Assembly: GCF_016793825.1 (NCBI RefSeq)
Contig: NZ_JAEULM010000046.1
Span: 39,453-103,452, forward strand
Length of the DNA stretch: 64,000 bases
Direction: 5' to 3'
From: Sphingopyxis sp.
GTDB lineage: Bacteria; Pseudomonadota; Alphaproteobacteria; Sphingomonadales; Sphingomonadaceae
Shown: piece by piece, positions 24,715 to 33,363 of the stretch
Layout of the letters: each line of letters opens with the position of its first letter
Numbering within the stretch: the first letter of the stretch is position 1
The notes under the pieces: generated by a model
What the model was told of the DNA's origin: nothing
The model's database searches: none
Seen by the model: only the letters and a program-made list of their open reading frames with translations
Made by a program: the position numbers and the translations under genes

Positions 24715-25310
24715 GCAGGCCTCCGCGCCCGCTTCCACGCGAAGCGGAGCGCAGCGGCCGTGATCAAGAGCAGCACCGGCGGGATATATTCGGGCATGAC
24801 GACGGCACGCTTGCCGTAGCTCGTCATGAAGACGATCCAGATGTACCAGACCCCGACCTTGTGCAGCCGCTGCCAGTTCCTTGCGCCCATCCAGCGCACC
24901 GCGCCGTCGAACGAGGTTGCCGCCATTGCGGCGATGAAGACATAGGCGATGCCGCCGCCGACGATCGTCGCCATCGGTGGCGCGGGGACCTGTCCGGCAT
25001 AATTGCCGAACAGCCACAGAATCGCGATCAGGTGAAGCAGGTGAGACCAGGCGAAGCCGAGGCCGAACCAGCGGCGATTGCGGAGGAGCCAGCGCGTCGT
25101 GTCGCCGGGCCAGAGCCGGACGAGCGAACTTGCGGTGAAGGCAATCAGGAACAGGGCGAACGAGCTGCGTGCGGTGGCCCGAACCGCGAGGCGCGCGCCT
25201 TCGACGCCGCTGTCCATGGCGAGGATGATCGCGACCATCGCCGTCACCGCGGCGGCCAGCAGCAGCCATAACCGTCCGCCTTCGATTCCGCCTCTTGCCC
25301 GCGTTGCCAT
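24711..25310 (-). CDS. Ferric reductase-like heme-binding membrane protein
   Basis: This 199-residue protein has six predicted membrane helices. Histidines and flanking motifs (FAWSHLLHLIAIL; NWQRLHKVGVWYIWIVF) are arranged as in the ferric-reductase-like transmembrane domain, the heme b binding core also seen in MsrQ. It would carry electrons across the inner membrane, but no msrP-like partner is present here. I place the start at 25310 because GGAGG stands 6 bases before it; the upstream ATG at 25322 overlaps that ribosome binding site. It is divergent from a PadR regulator. Confidence 0.75.
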   Translation of the reverse strand: MATRARGGIEGGRLWLLLAAAVTAMVAIILAMDSGVEGARLAVRATARSSFALFLIAFTASSLVRLWPGDTTRWLLRNRRWFGLGFAWSHLLHLIAILWLFGNYAGQVPAPPMATIVGGGIAYVFIAAMAATSFDGAVRWMGARNWQRLHKVGVWYIWIVFMTSYGKRAVVMPEYIPPVLLLITAAALRFAWKRARRPA

Positions 25311-25334
25311 ATGTTCCTCCATATGCCTAGTGTC

Positions 25335-25359
25335 GCTAGGGTACAGCTTGACCCCTAGC
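25335..25359. promoter_or_regulatory. Inverted repeat in the PadR/ferric-reductase divergent promoter
   Basis: GCTAGGG (25335-25341) and CCCTAGC (25353-25359) form a perfect 7-bp inverted repeat with an 11-base spacer in the 72-base gap between the divergent genes. A second, overlapping CCTAG/CTAGG pair lies just upstream. It is a plausible operator for the PadR-type protein encoded next to it. Confidence 0.5.
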
Positions 25360-25382
25360 TACGCAAGGGGTAATTTCGCGGG

Positions 25383-25721
25383 ATGAATGCGGAAATGCTC
25401 AAGGGCCATCTGGACAATGTGATTCTCGCGACGCTGGAGCGCGGTCCGGCGCATGGCTATGCGGTGATCGAGGAGATCAGGCGGCGAAGCGGCGGCCGTT
25501 TCGACCTGCCCGAGGGAACGGTTTATCCCGCGCTGCACCGGCTCGAAATCGCGGGGCTGCTCGCGAGCGACTGGGTGACGCCCGATGCGGGGCGGCGCAA
25601 GCGCGTCTATACGCTGACCCCGGCGGGAACTGGCGCGCTCCGGGAGCGGCGCGAGGGCTGGGCGGAATTCTCACGCGCGGTCGGTGCTTTTCTGGAACCC
25701 GAAAAGCCATGGCCCGCCTGA
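25383..25721 (+). CDS. PadR-family transcriptional regulator
   Basis: This 112-residue winged-helix protein has the PadR signature MLKGHLDNVILATLERGPAHGYAVIEEIRRRSGGRFDLPEGTVYPALHRLEIAGLLASDWVTPDAGRRKRVYTLTPAGTGAL. It is a PadR of the short kind that often controls the membrane protein gene that follows it. The 3' end overlaps the next gene by 13 bases, so the two are co-translated; the divergent ferric-reductase-like gene may be a second target. Confidence 0.92.
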   Translation: MNAEMLKGHLDNVILATLERGPAHGYAVIEEIRRRSGGRFDLPEGTVYPALHRLEIAGLLASDWVTPDAGRRKRVYTLTPAGTGALRERREGWAEFSRAVGAFLEPEKPWPA

Positions 25722-26305
25722 CCGGCGACTATGCGGGCGCGCTCGAGCGTGAACTCGGTTTCGACCGCCAACTGGCGGATCGCGCCCGCGAAGACCTGGC
25801 CGAATATCTGGACGAGATGGCGGATGCGGGGCTCGACTCCGCCGAGGCCGAACGGCGCTTCGGCGACGTGCAGGACATTGCTCGCTCCTATGCCAGCGCC
25901 GCACTGCCAAAGCGGTTGCGCCAGACGCTCGGCGTCGCGGGCTGGCTTGCGCTCGCGACCTTTCTGTTCATGCGCTGGCGCTCGATGCAGCTCGGGCTTC
26001 AGAGCTTTTCCCATCCGACCTTGCTGGGCGTGATCGACGGCGCGGGCTTTCTGGTCGGCGCGGCGGCGCTGATCGTCGCATGGCGGCGCGGGCATTCGCA
26101 AGCGGCATCCGGCATGCGTGCGCCACTGGTCTTCGCAGCCATCGCGATCGGGGTTTCGACGACCGCCAGCCTGCTCCGCGCGCTGCCCGCGCTTGGCGGG
26201 CCCGACGGCACGGGGATCCTCGCGACCGGACTCGTCCAGCTTGCGCTGATGCTGACGCTGATCGGGCGGCTGCGGCAGATCGACCGCTACCGCCGCCTTG
26301 CCTAG
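25709..26305 (+). CDS. PadR-associated membrane protein with HAAS-like N-terminal domain
   Basis: This 198-residue protein starts with a helical soluble part ([55 protein letters not shown]). It resembles the HAAS signalling domain (DUF1700/DUF1129-like) commonly co-encoded with short PadR regulators. Four hydrophobic helices follow. Membership of the family is inferred from the context and the DLAEYLxE...AxxRFGD pattern. Such proteins are thought to act as sensors or anti-regulators for the PadR protein. The start overlaps the padR 3' end by 13 bases. Confidence 0.75.
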   Translation: MARLTGDYAGALERELGFDRQLADRAREDLAEYLDEMADAGLDSAEAERRFGDVQDIARSYASAALPKRLRQTLGVAGWLALATFLFMRWRSMQLGLQSFSHPTLLGVIDGAGFLVGAAALIVAWRRGHSQAASGMRAPLVFAAIAIGVSTTASLLRALPALGGPDGTGILATGLVQLALMLTLIGRLRQIDRYRRLA

Positions 26306-27591
26306 TCGCTGAACGGATCGCGGATCAGGATCGTATCTTCGCGTTCGGGGCTGGTCGAAACCAGCGCGATCGGGGTTTCGATCAGCTCCTGCACGCGCTG
26401 GATATATTTGATCGCCTGCGCCGGCAGGTCGGCATAGCTACGCGCTCCGGCGGTCGATTCGTGCCAGCCGTCCATTTCCTCGTAGATCGGCTCGACTTCG
26501 GCCTGGTCGGCGGCATGGGCCGGGAAATAGTCGAGGATCTTGCCGCGCAGGCGATAGCCGGTGCAGATGCGGATCGTGTCGAAGCCGTCGAGCACATCGA
26601 GTTTGGTCAGCGCGATGCCGGTGACGCCCGACACGGCGCAGCTCTGGCGTACGAGTACCGCGTCGAACCAGCCGCAGCGGCGCTTGCGCCCGGTCACGGT
26701 ACCGAATTCATGCCCGCGCTCGCCCAGCCGCTGGCCAATCTCGTCTTCCAGTTCAGTCGGAAAGGGCCCGCTGCCGACGCGCGTCGTATAGGCCTTGGCG
26801 ATGCCCAGCACGAAACCGACGGCCGAGGGGCCGAGACCCGAACCCGACGCCGCGGTGCCGCTGACGGTGTTCGAGCTGGTGACGAAGGGATAGGTGCCGT
26901 GGTCGACGTCGAGCAGCACGCCCTGCGCGCCCTCGAACAGGATGCGCGCGCCGGCCTTGCGGACCTTCTTCAGGCGCTTCCACACCGGCTGCGCATATTC
27001 CAGCACATAGTCGGCGATTTCGGACAGGTCGGCGATCAGGCGTTCGCGATCGATCGGCGGTTCGCCGAAACCGGCGCGCAGCGCGTCGTGATGCGCGGTC
27101 AGGCGGTCGAGCTGCGGATCGAGCTTATCGAGATGCGCGAGGTCGCAGACGCGGATCGCGCGGCGACCGACCTTGTCCTCATAAGCCGGGCCGATCCCGC
27201 GACCGGTGGTGCCGATCTTGCCCGCGCCCGCGGCGGTTTCGCGCAGCGCATCGAGGTCGCGGTGGAAAGGCAGGATCAGCGCGCAATTGTCGGCGATGGC
27301 GAAATTGTCGGCATTGATGACGACGCCCTGGCCGCGCAGCTTGGCGATTTCGTCGCGCAGCGCCCAGGGATCGAGAACCACGCCATTGCCGATGATCGAC
27401 AGCGTGCCGGTGACGATGCCCGAGGGGAGTAGCGACAGCTTGTACACCTGTTCGCCGACGACGAGCGTATGGCCGGCATTGTGACCGCCCTGAAACCGGA
27501 CGACGGCGTCGGCGCGGCTGGCAAGCCAGTCGACGATCTTGCCCTTGCCCTCGTCGCCCCATTGCGACCCGATGACGGTGACATTTGCCAT
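26302..27591 (-). CDS. purA: Adenylosuccinate synthetase
   Basis: This 429-residue enzyme condenses IMP and aspartate with GTP to adenylosuccinate in AMP synthesis. All landmarks are present: the GTP-binding [11 protein letters not shown] loop at residues 8-18, the catalytic [51 protein letters not shown], and the C-terminal [11 protein letters not shown]-type segment (VSTSPERED). The length is usual. It shares CTAG with the convergent HAAS-like gene at its 3' end. It is separated from hisZ by two plus-strand genes. Confidence 0.98.
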   Translation of the reverse strand: MANVTVIGSQWGDEGKGKIVDWLASRADAVVRFQGGHNAGHTLVVGEQVYKLSLLPSGIVTGTLSIIGNGVVLDPWALRDEIAKLRGQGVVINADNFAIADNCALILPFHRDLDALRETAAGAGKIGTTGRGIGPAYEDKVGRRAIRVCDLAHLDKLDPQLDRLTAHHDALRAGFGEPPIDRERLIADLSEIADYVLEYAQPVWKRLKKVRKAGARILFEGAQGVLLDVDHGTYPFVTSSNTVSGTAASGSGLGPSAVGFVLGIAKAYTTRVGSGPFPTELEDEIGQRLGERGHEFGTVTGRKRRCGWFDAVLVRQSCAVSGVTGIALTKLDVLDGFDTIRICTGYRLRGKILDYFPAHAADQAEVEPIYEEMDGWHESTAGARSYADLPAQAIKYIQRVQELIETPIALVSTSPEREDTILIRDPFSD

Positions 27592-27740
27592 GATGCTGTC
27601 CTGCTGAACCGGCCCGAAAACCCACCGCGCGAGCCCGGCGCGGCCTTAGCGGATTTGGCCGGAGAGGCAACCCAAAGCGGGATGATTTTGCGACAATTGC
27701 GGGCAACACCGATGACGCCGGGAGGCGATGGAGTCGATCG

Positions 27741-28676
27741 ATGGGCAAAAGATACTGGATCGGAATGATCGCGGCGACGGCCCTGGTCGCCGGAAGCGTC
27801 GCGACGAGCGGTGCGCGCGAGAAGATTCGCGACCGCGTGCGCGATCGGATGGCCGAGCGCATGGGTGCCGACGAGGGGCCGAAGGTGCCGGGCAGCGAGG
27901 CGATTTCCTATGGCAGCAACGCGCTGCAAAGCCTTGATGTGTGGCGCGCGAAGGACGCGAAGGGGCCGGCGCCGCTCGTCGTCTTCGTCCACGGTGGCGG
28001 TTGGCAGCACGGCAGCAAGGACAATGCGACCGGCCGGTTCAAGCCAGTCCACTATCCGGGCGAGGGCTATGCTTTCGCGTCGATCAACTATCGCCTCGTA
28101 CCCGGTGCGACGGTCGAGCAGCAGGCGGCAGACGTGGCGGCGGCGGTCAGGGCGCTGGTCGATCGCGCCGACGGTCTGGGCATCGACCCGCGGCGCATTG
28201 TGCTGATGGGACACAGCGCGGGTGCGCATCTGGTCGCGCTGGTCGGAACCGATGAGCGCTATCTTCGCGGCGCGGGCCTGTCTTTCGCCAGTATCGCGGG
28301 CGTGATCCCGATCGACGGTGCCGCCTATGACGTTCCCGCGCAGATGAAGGATGGGCCGGCGATCATGCAGGCGACCTACAGACAGGCCTTCGGGGCGGAT
28401 CCCGCGCGGCAGCGGACGCTGTCCCCGACGTTGCAGGCCGCTGCACCGAATGCGCCGCAATTCCTGCTGCTCCATGTCCATCGGCCCGACGGGGTGCGGC
28501 AGGCCGAGGCACTGGGCGAAGCGCTGACAGCGGGGGGCAGCAAGGTCGAGCGAGCGAGCTTTCCGGGCGAAGGCTTGCAGGGGCATGCCGAGATCAACCG
28601 GCGGCTGGGCGATCCGGCCTATGCGCCAACGGCGACGGTCGATGCGTGGTTGAAGCGGGTGTTTTCCGCGCGGTAG
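27741..28676 (+). CDS. Exported alpha/beta hydrolase (hormone-sensitive-lipase-like esterase)
   Basis: This 311-residue protein has an N-terminal signal or anchor (residues 5-24), a basic linker, and an alpha/beta-hydrolase domain. The oxyanion motif HGGGWQHGSKDN and the nucleophile elbow GHSAG (serine 159) are typical of the HSL/carboxylesterase group, and aspartate and histidine near the C-terminus (RPDGV, EGLQGHAEIN) complete a triad. It is probably an esterase outside the cytoplasm. The substrate is unknown. The DOPA-dioxygenase-like gene follows on the same strand after a repeat-containing gap. Confidence 0.85.
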   Translation: MGKRYWIGMIAATALVAGSVATSGAREKIRDRVRDRMAERMGADEGPKVPGSEAISYGSNALQSLDVWRAKDAKGPAPLVVFVHGGGWQHGSKDNATGRFKPVHYPGEGYAFASINYRLVPGATVEQQAADVAAAVRALVDRADGLGIDPRRIVLMGHSAGAHLVALVGTDERYLRGAGLSFASIAGVIPIDGAAYDVPAQMKDGPAIMQATYRQAFGADPARQRTLSPTLQAAAPNAPQFLLLHVHRPDGVRQAEALGEALTAGGSKVERASFPGEGLQGHAEINRRLGDPAYAPTATVDAWLKRVFSAR

Positions 28677-28732
28677 GCGGGCGGCTGGTTTGGGGGGAGC
28701 CTTCGGTTGCTTCCAGGCGTTGCCTGACGCTT

Positions 28733-28810
28733 GTCACCCCGGGCTTGACCCGGGACCAGCCATCTCCTCTTAATGAAGCAGGCCCGGATCAAGTCCGGCG
28801 CGACGTGACC
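28733..28810. repeat. Composite intergenic palindromic repeat
   Basis: Two hairpins lie side by side: CCCGGG-cttga-CCCGGG at 28738-28754 and CCGGA-tcaag-TCCGG at 28784-28798, bracketed by GTCAC (28733) and GTGAC (28805). The two halves are also partly complementary to each other. This has the form of a dispersed intergenic element. No gene lies between 28677 and 28827. Confidence 0.6.
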
Positions 28811-28827
28811 AGGAAGGCGATGCCTGT

Positions 28828-29205
28828 ATGACGAACCCAGACGCGCCTTATCACGCGCATATCTATTGCGATCCCGCCGAGCGGCCAGCAGCCGTCTCGC
28901 TTCGCGATGAGTTTGGCGCCGACCCCGCGATCCTGTTCGTGGGCGCGCTGACCGATGGCGCGGCGGGGCCGCATCCGATTGCGCAATATGAGGTGCATTT
29001 TCTGGCCAGCCATCGACCTGCCGTGGTCGCGGCGATCGAGATGGCGGGGCTTCGGGCGCTCGTCCATCCGTTGACCGACGATGACCTTGCGGATCATACC
29101 AGCCTCGCACACTGGATTGGCGAGCCGGTCGAACTCGACGTGACCGTACTCGATCCGCCGGGGGTCAATCAGGGCATCCCGCGCTTCGGGATTTCGGATT
29201 TCTAG
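28828..29205 (+). CDS. DOPA 4,5-dioxygenase family protein
   Basis: This 125-residue protein begins YHAHIYCDPAERPAAVSLRDEF and has VGPHP-type (AAGPHPIAQYEVHF) and LVHPLTDDDLADHTSLAHWIGEPVELD motifs, whose conserved histidines match the DOPA 4,5-dioxygenase family (ring-cleaving, iron-dependent). Bacterial members are short like this one and their true substrates are mostly unknown. Extradiol cleavage of a catechol is a family-level expectation only. It shares CTAG with the convergent hisZ stop. Low-GC Shine-Dalgarno context is weak (AGGAAGGCG). Confidence 0.82.
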   Translation: MTNPDAPYHAHIYCDPAERPAAVSLRDEFGADPAILFVGALTDGAAGPHPIAQYEVHFLASHRPAVVAAIEMAGLRALVHPLTDDDLADHTSLAHWIGEPVELDVTVLDPPGVNQGIPRFGISDF

Positions 29206-30317
29206 GCTTCAACGGGTCCGTCGGGGCCGAGGACGAAGCCGCAGCCGAGGCGCTGTGCGTCCTCGCCGGCGGTGAGCGCCGCAACCGTTTGCCAGCCGTC
29301 AGCGCGCAGGCTTGCGGCCAGCGCGGGATCGTGGGCGAGCGGAAGGAAGATGCGACGCTCGGCATCGTCGTCGCTGCCCAGGCCGTCGTCGATCAACGGG
29401 TCGGGGTAAAGCGAAAAGCCGACGGCAGGCTCTTCGCGATCCTCGCCGACCGGAATGGCGTAGCCGCCGCCGCGGCCGATCGCGTCGCCCTGGCCGGGGA
29501 CGAAAATCTGGAAACCGAACCAGCTTTGATAGGCAAAGCCGTGGCGCTCGGTCGGATCGAGGGTCAACGACACGCGGCCCCGGATCGGCGCGGCGATTTC
29601 CTCGAGCGCGTCGATACGGCTGGTAAGGGCGCCCGTGCTGTCGAAAGCGCGCAAATCTGCGATGGCGCGGTCGAACGGGCCGGTCGCGCGCAGCAAAGGC
29701 AGATAGGCGTCGGCGCCGATACGGACGAGCGCACCCGCGTCTTTCGCGTCCAGTTCGTCGCGCAGCGTGTCGATGCTGGCCTCGACGGGCAGCGGTCCGC
29801 CCGCGAGCAGGTCGACGACGTCGGGAAGGGTGAAATCGATCGTCACCGGGCCGATCCCCGCCGCGTCGAGGGCGTCGATCGCGACCGTTACGATTTCGCG
29901 CGCCGCCACCACGCTGTCGCTGCCGATCAGTTCGGCGCCGACCTGTAGCATTTCGCGCGCGGGGCGGAGCTGGCTGGCGCGCAGTTTGACGATCTGACCT
30001 GCGTAGCAAAGCCGCAGCGGGCGCGGCTCCCGGGCCAGCAACGAGGTCGCGATCCGGCCGACTTGCCGCGTGATGTCGGGGCGAAGCGCCAGCGTGCGTT
30101 GCGAGACCGGATCGGTGAAGCGCAGCAGGTCGCGCGCCGAACGATCGTCATCGCCGCCCAGCGTTTCGCGAAATTCGGCGAGCGGGGGTGACACCCGGCC
30201 ATAGCCGTGCGCGCGCATCGCATCGACAAGCGCGCGCGTCACGCGCGACGCGGCTTCCGCCTGCACGGGCAGGCGATCGCGGAGTCCTTCGGGTAGCAGG
30301 GCAGGGGCCTTGGTCAT
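29202..30317 (-). CDS. hisZ: ATP phosphoribosyltransferase regulatory subunit
   Basis: This 371-residue protein is a catalytically inactive histidyl-tRNA-synthetase paralogue: LLPEGLRDRLPVQAEAASRVTRALVDAMRAHGYGRVSPPLAEF, then LRPDITRQVGRIA and a C-terminal domain with VGFSLYPDPLIDDGL. HisZ pairs with short-form HisG to start histidine synthesis. hisG is not in this window, so the partner must lie elsewhere. It is on the same strand downstream of serC and serA, with a perfect hairpin between serA and hisZ. Confidence 0.88.
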   Translation of the reverse strand: MTKAPALLPEGLRDRLPVQAEAASRVTRALVDAMRAHGYGRVSPPLAEFRETLGGDDDRSARDLLRFTDPVSQRTLALRPDITRQVGRIATSLLAREPRPLRLCYAGQIVKLRASQLRPAREMLQVGAELIGSDSVVAAREIVTVAIDALDAAGIGPVTIDFTLPDVVDLLAGGPLPVEASIDTLRDELDAKDAGALVRIGADAYLPLLRATGPFDRAIADLRAFDSTGALTSRIDALEEIAAPIRGRVSLTLDPTERHGFAYQSWFGFQIFVPGQGDAIGRGGGYAIPVGEDREEPAVGFSLYPDPLIDDGLGSDDDAERRIFLPLAHDPALAASLRADGWQTVAALTAGEDAQRLGCGFVLGPDGPVEA

Positions 30318-30360
30318 CGATTGCGGCCTTTAGGCGGGTGGAAAGGGGAGTTCAATATAG

Positions 30361-30384
30361 TCCCCTCCCGCAAGCGGGAGGGGA
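30361..30384. repeat. Perfect 11-bp hairpin between serA and hisZ
   Basis: TCCCCTCCCGC and GCGGGAGGGGA are separated by only AA (30361-30384). On the minus strand no T-tract follows, so it is more likely an mRNA-stabilising or attenuating structure or a dispersed repeat than a simple terminator. Confidence 0.7.
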
Positions 30385-30391
30385 TGATCGC

Positions 30392-31978
30392 TCAGAACTT
30401 CAGACCTTTTACCGTCTTCACACCTGGAAGCTGGCAAAGTTGCCACAGCAGCGGTTCGGGCATCGGCGAGTCGAGGCTGAGCAACAGCACCGCTTCACCG
30501 CCCGCGGCGCGGCGGCCGAGGTGGAAGGTGCCGATGTTAAGCCCGGCTTCACCAAGCGCGGTGCCGATGCGCCCGATAAAGCCCGGCGCGTCCTCGTTGA
30601 CGATGTACAGCATGTGGCCGTCGAGATCGGCCTCGACCTTGATGCCGAACATTTCGACGAGGCGCGGGTCGCCGTTGCTGAACAGCGTGCCCGCGACCGA
30701 TCGGTCGCCGTCGCTTGTCGCGACGGTCACGCGAACAAGCGTGTGATAGTCGCCGTCCCGATCGTGACGAACTTCGCGCACGTCGAGCCCGCGTTCGCGC
30801 GCCAGGTGCGGGGCGTTGACCATGTTCACGCTGTCCGAATAGCGGCGCATCAGGCCGGTGAGTACCGCAGCGGTGATCGGCTTCAGATTGAGTTCGGCCG
30901 CGGCCCCTTCGACCTCGACCGAGATCGTGGTCAGATTATCGTGCGCAAGCTGGCCGACCAGGCTGCCGAGCTTTTCGGCCAGGCTCATATAGGGGCGCAG
31001 CTTCGGCGCCTCCTCGGCCGACAGGCTGGGCACGTTCAGGGCGTTGGTGATGCCGCCGGTGAGAAGATAGTCGCTGATCTGTTCGGCCACTTGAATGGCG
31101 ACATTGACCTGCGCCTCGTCGGTCGATGCGCCGAGGTGCGGGGTGCAGATGAAGTTCGGCGCGCCGAACAGCGGATGATCGGCAGCCGGCGGTTCGGTCT
31201 GGAACACGTCGAGCGCGGCGCCCGCGACATGGCCGCTATCCAGTGCGTCCTTCAGCGCCGCCTCGTCGATCAGGCCGCCGCGTGCGCAGTTGATGATGCG
31301 GACGCCCTTCTTGGCCTTGGCGATATTCTCGGCCGACAGGATGTTGCGCGTCTGGTCGGTCAGCGGCGTGTGCAGCGTGATGAAGTCGGCCTTGGCGAGC
31401 AGAGTGTCGAGATCGGCCTTTTCGACGCCCAGTTCGACGGCGCGTTCGGGCGTCAGGAAGGGGTCGAAGGCGACGACCTTCATGCGCAGCCCCAACGCGC
31501 GCTCGGCGACGATGCTGCCGATATTGCCGCAGCCGATGAGGCCGAGCGTCTTCGAGGTCAGCTCGACGCCCATAAAGTCGTTCTTCGGCCATTTGCCGGC
31601 CTGCGTCAGCGTATTGGCCTCGGGGATCTGGCGTGCCAGCGCGAACATCATCGCGATCGCATGTTCGGCGGTGGTGATGCTGTTGCCGAACGGCGTGTTC
31701 ATCACGATCACGCCCTTCTTCGACGCTTCCGGGATGTTCACATTGTCGACGCCGATCCCGGCGCGGCCGACGACCTTGAGGTTCGTCGCGGCAGCCAGGA
31801 CTTCGGGGGTGACCTTGGTGGCCGAGCGGATGGCGAGGCCGTCATAATCGCCGATGATCGCGATCAGCTCTTCCTTGGTCTTGCCGGTGATTTCATCGAC
31901 CTGAATACCGCGTTCCTTGAAGATCGCGGCGGCTTTCGGGTCCATCTTGTCGGAAATCAGAACTTTGGGTGCGGTCAT
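30392..31978 (-). CDS. serA: D-3-phosphoglycerate dehydrogenase
   Basis: This 528-residue long-form SerA oxidises 3-phosphoglycerate in the first step of serine synthesis. The NAD-binding core contains GLIGCGNIGSIVAERA, the catalytic arginine in NCARGGLIDE, the glutamate in DVFQTEPP, and the histidine in TPHLGASTDEAQ. An intervening ASB domain and a C-terminal ACT domain (DEDAPGFIGRIGTALGEAGLNI) provide serine feedback control. I chose the ATG at 31978 (MTAPKVLISDK). It follows serC by 84 bases on the same strand. Confidence 0.97.
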   Translation of the reverse strand: MTAPKVLISDKMDPKAAAIFKERGIQVDEITGKTKEELIAIIGDYDGLAIRSATKVTPEVLAAATNLKVVGRAGIGVDNVNIPEASKKGVIVMNTPFGNSITTAEHAIAMMFALARQIPEANTLTQAGKWPKNDFMGVELTSKTLGLIGCGNIGSIVAERALGLRMKVVAFDPFLTPERAVELGVEKADLDTLLAKADFITLHTPLTDQTRNILSAENIAKAKKGVRIINCARGGLIDEAALKDALDSGHVAGAALDVFQTEPPAADHPLFGAPNFICTPHLGASTDEAQVNVAIQVAEQISDYLLTGGITNALNVPSLSAEEAPKLRPYMSLAEKLGSLVGQLAHDNLTTISVEVEGAAAELNLKPITAAVLTGLMRRYSDSVNMVNAPHLARERGLDVREVRHDRDGDYHTLVRVTVATSDGDRSVAGTLFSNGDPRLVEMFGIKVEADLDGHMLYIVNEDAPGFIGRIGTALGEAGLNIGTFHLGRRAAGGEAVLLLSLDSPMPEPLLWQLCQLPGVKTVKGLKF

Positions 31979-32062
31979 TTTATGTCTCCGTATCGCGGCG
32001 AATGCCGGGATCTGTGGCGGAATGGGAAGGGGAACCCCGGCGTTCGCCGGGGAACGCAAAGG

Positions 32063-33193
32063 TCAGGCCGAAAGGCTGGCGTAGGCCCAGTCGAGCCAGG
32101 GACCGAGCGCCGCGACGTCGGCGGCATCGACGGTCGCGCCGCACCAGATGCGGAGGCCCGGCGGCGCATCGCGATAGCCCGCGATGTCATAGGCCGCGCC
32201 CTCCTTTTCGAGCAGGCCGGCAAATTTCTTGATGAAATCCGCGTCCGCCCCGGCGACCGACAGACAGACCGAGGTTTTCGACCGGCTGGCGGGGTCGACG
32301 GCGAGATGGCTGAGCCAATCGCGTTCGGCGACGATCGTGTCGAGTGCCGCCGCGTTGGCGTCGCTGCGCGCCTTGAGGCCGTCGAGGCCGCCCAGCGACT
32401 TTGCCCATTCGAGCGCGAAGATCGCGTCTTCGACGGCGAGCATCGACGGAGTGTTGATCGTCTCGCCCTTGAAGATGCCTTCCGCCAGCGCACCCTTTGC
32501 CATCAGGCGGAACACCTTGGGCAGCGGCCAGGCGGGGGTGTGGGTTTCGAGGCGCTCGACCGCGCGGGGGCCGAGGATCAGCACGCCGTGCCCGCCTTCG
32601 CCGCCCAGCACTTTCTGCCAACTGAAGGTCGCGACGTCGATCTTGTCCCACGGCAGGTCGTAAGCGAAGACCGCGCTGGTCGCGTCGGCAAAGGCCAGTC
32701 CCTGTCGGTCGGCGGGAATCCAGTCGCCATCGGGAACGCGGACGCCGCTGGTGGTGCCGTTCCAGGTGAACAGCACGTCGGTCGACCAGTCGACCTGGGT
32801 CAGGTCAGGAAGCTGGCCGTAATCGGCGCGGATGACCGTCGGGTCGAGCTTGAGCTGTTTTGCCGCATCGGTAACCCAACCTTCGCCGAAGCTTTCCCAG
32901 GCGAGCGTCGTGACCGGGCGGGCGCCGAGCATCGTCCACATCGCCATTTCAAAGGCGCCGGTGTCCGATCCGGGTACGATGCCGATACGATGGGTGTCGG
33001 GAAGCTGCAGCATCTCGCGCATCAGGTCGATGCAATATTGCAGGCGCGTCTTGCCGATCTTGGCGCGGTGCGAGCGGCCCAGCGATTCGACAGAAATTTT
33101 GGAGGCGTCCCATCCGGGCGGCTTTGCGCAGGGACCGGAGGAAAAATAGGGGCGCGTCGGGCGCACTTGTGGCGTCGGCACTTCACTCATCAT
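32063..33193 (-). CDS. serC: Phosphoserine aminotransferase
   Basis: This 376-residue PLP enzyme transaminates 3-phosphohydroxypyruvate to phosphoserine. It shows YFSSGPCAKPPGW, GSDTGAFEMAMWTMLG, FADATSAVFAYDLPWDKIDVATFSWQKVLGGEGGHGVL with the PLP lysine, and GETINTPSMLAVEDAI. It belongs to the alphaproteobacterial long SerC group. The AGGAGAG ribosome binding site precedes a double ATG (33193 or 33190). It leads the serC-serA-hisZ run. Confidence 0.96.
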   Translation of the reverse strand: MMSEVPTPQVRPTRPYFSSGPCAKPPGWDASKISVESLGRSHRAKIGKTRLQYCIDLMREMLQLPDTHRIGIVPGSDTGAFEMAMWTMLGARPVTTLAWESFGEGWVTDAAKQLKLDPTVIRADYGQLPDLTQVDWSTDVLFTWNGTTSGVRVPDGDWIPADRQGLAFADATSAVFAYDLPWDKIDVATFSWQKVLGGEGGHGVLILGPRAVERLETHTPAWPLPKVFRLMAKGALAEGIFKGETINTPSMLAVEDAIFALEWAKSLGGLDGLKARSDANAAALDTIVAERDWLSHLAVDPASRSKTSVCLSVAGADADFIKKFAGLLEKEGAAYDIAGYRDAPPGLRIWCGATVDAADVAALGPWLDWAYASLSA

Positions 33194-33363
33194 AGTCTCT
33201 CCTTGCAGAGAGCTCGCGCGGCGTTGGGACCGCGTGGCCCGGCGCCGCCTTTAGGGACGGACGCGCAACTGTCAAACAAATTGCGTGGGCCGGGCGAAAA
33301 TCTGGACGAGCCGAGTTCAAAAGTTAGCGGCTTGTTAACCATATTGTCGATAAATTGACGCCT

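Noticed and set aside
26080-27432. Open plus-strand frame of 450 codons opposite purA
   Set aside because: Shadow of a clear purA; no recognised motifs.
30188-33358. Open plus-strand frame of 1056 codons opposite hisZ, serA and serC
   Set aside because: Antisense to three recognised enzymes and has no domain-like sequence.
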